In this document: one piece after another, positions 62,535 through 64,000 of the stretch
Position numbering within the stretch: the stretch's first letter is position 1
Layout of the letters: every line of letters starts with the position of its first letter
Source of the DNA: Gari tellinella
Taxonomy: Eukaryota; Mollusca; Bivalvia; Cardiida; Psammobiidae
NCBI GenBank assembly: GCA_922989275.2
Contig: OV277861.1
Coordinates: 25,760,479-25,824,478 of the forward strand
DNA: 64,000 nt
Direction: 5' to 3'
Translations under genes and position numbers: made by a program
The notes under the pieces: generated by a model
Databases searched by the model: none
Seen by the model: only the letters and a program-made list of their open reading frames with translations
What the model was told of the DNA's origin: nothing

Positions 62535-62678
62535 GTAAGTTGTAACAGGGACATTTCTGAAACAGAAAAATCAAAATTTGAATGAACTGTACATGTACAT
62601 GTACATGTAGTTTACTTCTGCTTATAAGTAGATGGTTGGGGTGTTTAATGTCCTCTGTCTAAGTGTCTTTGAAGTTTT

Positions 62679-62854
62679 TACTGTAAAAACTATTTATTAC
62701 AACAACTAAAAAGAAGTATAATTGGTTATTTAAAAGACAGCTTAAAGCTAAAAAAGCTTTTTGTTTTACTGTCATCTTGCTTTAAGCAGTTACCTGTCTT
62801 AAAAACCTAATAATCAACACAATTTAGTGGTCGTAATAGAGAGGTCTTATTGTA
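62679..62854. mobile_element. Family D MITE, shortened
   Basis: tactgtaaaaactatttatt and gagaggtcttattgta ends; the palindrome is reduced to agcttaaagctaaaaaagct. Confidence 0.8.
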
Positions 62855-63084
62855 TTATTATTTCTTTAAAATTCTAAATCAATCATGTCCTAAAAATGAT
62901 AAAGGCATACAGTGTAGAGTGTAGACACTGATAGGAAAGCTGTTCTTGGTAAATCATTTACTCTTTCAGCACTAAGTAACACTTGTGGGTTATTAGGTTC
63001 CCTTGTGGATATTTTAATAACCAAAACATGAACTAGTTTACTTGGACTTCTGGGTAGTAGTAATAAATGCCTGTACTAGTCTAA

Positions 63085-63162
63085 ATAAGCAAACAGTGTA
63101 GACCCAGATCAGAGGATTCCTTTAGGAGCCCTCTGATCAGGGTCTACACTGTTTGCAAATGT
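63085..63162. repeat. Family C-type hairpin without ends
   Basis: gcaaacagtgtagacccaga tcagagg and cctctgatcagggtctacac tgtttgc form nearly perfect 33-bp arms. Confidence 0.8.
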
Positions 63163-63354
63163 AATGAGTATATTTTAAACAGGTCCATGGCTTTGAAAGA
63201 TTTCCAAAAGTTAAAACCATAGCTACAGGTAATAATGAGAGCATTTCAAACACTTTGCCCATTTCTCCATGAATATGCCCTTTGACACCTCTAGTTATTT
63301 CCACATTAAGGAAAGTTATCTCCACCTAGGAAGTCCTAAATATAAACACTTGAG

Positions 63355-63501
63355 ACGTTTCCAACATCTTTAAATATGGTAGCTTGTAAAGCAGAATGGC
63401 TTCGTATGGACCATTGTGCTTTACTTTCAACCTGCTTTAAGTGTTCACCTGTCTTCTAAACTAGAAATAATTAAAGGCATATTTATGGGGTAATGGGTTA
63501 A
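63355..63501 (-). mobile_element. Family B fragment
   Basis: tagcttgtaaagcagaatgg ... actttcaacctgctttaagt then gcatatttatggggtaatgg gttaa. It joins parts of both ends, so it is rearranged. Confidence 0.6.
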
Positions 63502-63721
63502 CCCTTTACACCATAGCCTGTTTCTAAATTTGAAGATAGGTGACCACTTAAGGCACATTCTGCTTAATTTTCAACCTGCTTTAAGCTACGATCTACTAGG
63601 ATATGGAAGATATTTATTAAGATACATAATTATAAATGTCTGTATGAAAGGGGAACTATTTTCGTTCATGCAGGAATAAATGAAAGGGGTAAAAAGGCAT
63701 ACTTATGGGGTAATGGGTTAA
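63498..63721 (+). mobile_element. Family B sharing TTAA with the previous copy
   Basis: ttaaccctttacaccatagc to ggggtaatgggttaa; the left arm is mostly lost (ccacttaaggcacattctgc). Confidence 0.85.
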
Positions 63722-63867
63722 GGGGCATCTGCTTTCAAAGAACCCCATTTCTTTTATACTGGAATGTCACACTGGAGAGGTAGTACGTGTCCATATAGAG
63801 ATGGTTTCAGGGCTGCCATAACTTGATTAGGAAAAATCTTATGATTTCCAAATTTTCTATTTTCTAA

Positions 63868-63975
63868 GCATGTTTACTTAAAGCAGGTTGAAAGTAAAGC
63901 AGAACGTGCCTTAAGGCGCATTTTGCTTTACTTTCAACCTTCTTTCAGCTACCATCTGCTAGGATAAAAATCAGA
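63868..63975 (+). mobile_element. Family B fragment at window end
   Basis: ttaaagcaggttgaaagtaa ... ctttcaaccttctttcagct, then tctgctaggata. Outer ends are not present. Confidence 0.7.
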
Positions 63976-64000
63976 AGATTTCGGGAAAATCCGGAGAAAA

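Overview
This window is animal nuclear DNA, AT-rich and filled with repeats. It comes most likely from a bivalve mollusc, because the interspersed repeats are of the kinds I associate with bivalve genomes: a Meta-type tRNA-derived SINE, 'agctcacctg' elements with internal tandem repeats, and dense short hairpin transposons. I could not run a database search, so species and family names are recall or inference.

One gene spans almost the whole window on the + strand: THOC2, the large scaffold subunit of the THO/TREX mRNA export complex. I place 35 coding exons between 2112 and 62534. They join in frame through GT-AG introns into 4,432 nt, about 1,477 codons, without a stop. The start codon and roughly the first 30 to 40 residues lie upstream, or in an exon I could not find in 1-2111. 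The extreme C-terminus lies beyond 64000. Exons 1-28 encode the conserved helical body. Exons 29-35 encode the low-complexity Lys/Glu/Arg/Ser-rich tail. Exons 33 and 34 are separated by a 17.5 kb intron.

The introns are made largely of short non-autonomous DNA transposons with long central palindromes. I name the families by letter. A: ends CAGGGCTCCAGATAAG, 6-bp target duplication. B: TTAA target, ends CCCATTACCCCATA. C: TTAA target, ends CTCTTTCCTCCCTG. E: TTAA target, ends CCCTTAGCC. D and F: TA target, ends CAGTAAAACCTCTC or CAGTCAAACCTG. L: TA target, ends CAGTGGAGAATC. H: ends GGGGCCCGTTTCAT. G: 0.6-1.8 kb elements with internal tandem repeats and a 3' hairpin. There are also pogo-like elements (29125-30442 and 33130-34316), a hAT-like element (8978-10122), tRNA-derived SINEs, LINE 3' tails and one open LINE reverse-transcriptase fragment (45027-45695) nested in a G element.

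Layout: 1-2111 upstream or first intron with two tRNA-like repeats and families L, B and A; 2112-32220 exons 1-28 in short intervals separated by repeat-filled introns; 34762-41685 exons 29-33 of the charged tail; 41686-59231 the giant intron with most of the nested repeats; 59232-64000 two small tail exons and more repeats. No other protein-coding gene was recognised on either strand.

The most unusual signal is modular. Families with different ends and target sites (TTAA versus TA) carry recognisably the same central palindrome. Palindrome arms are amplified as tandem units in several copies. TTAA-targeting elements have repeatedly inserted at the TTAA inside other families' palindromes.
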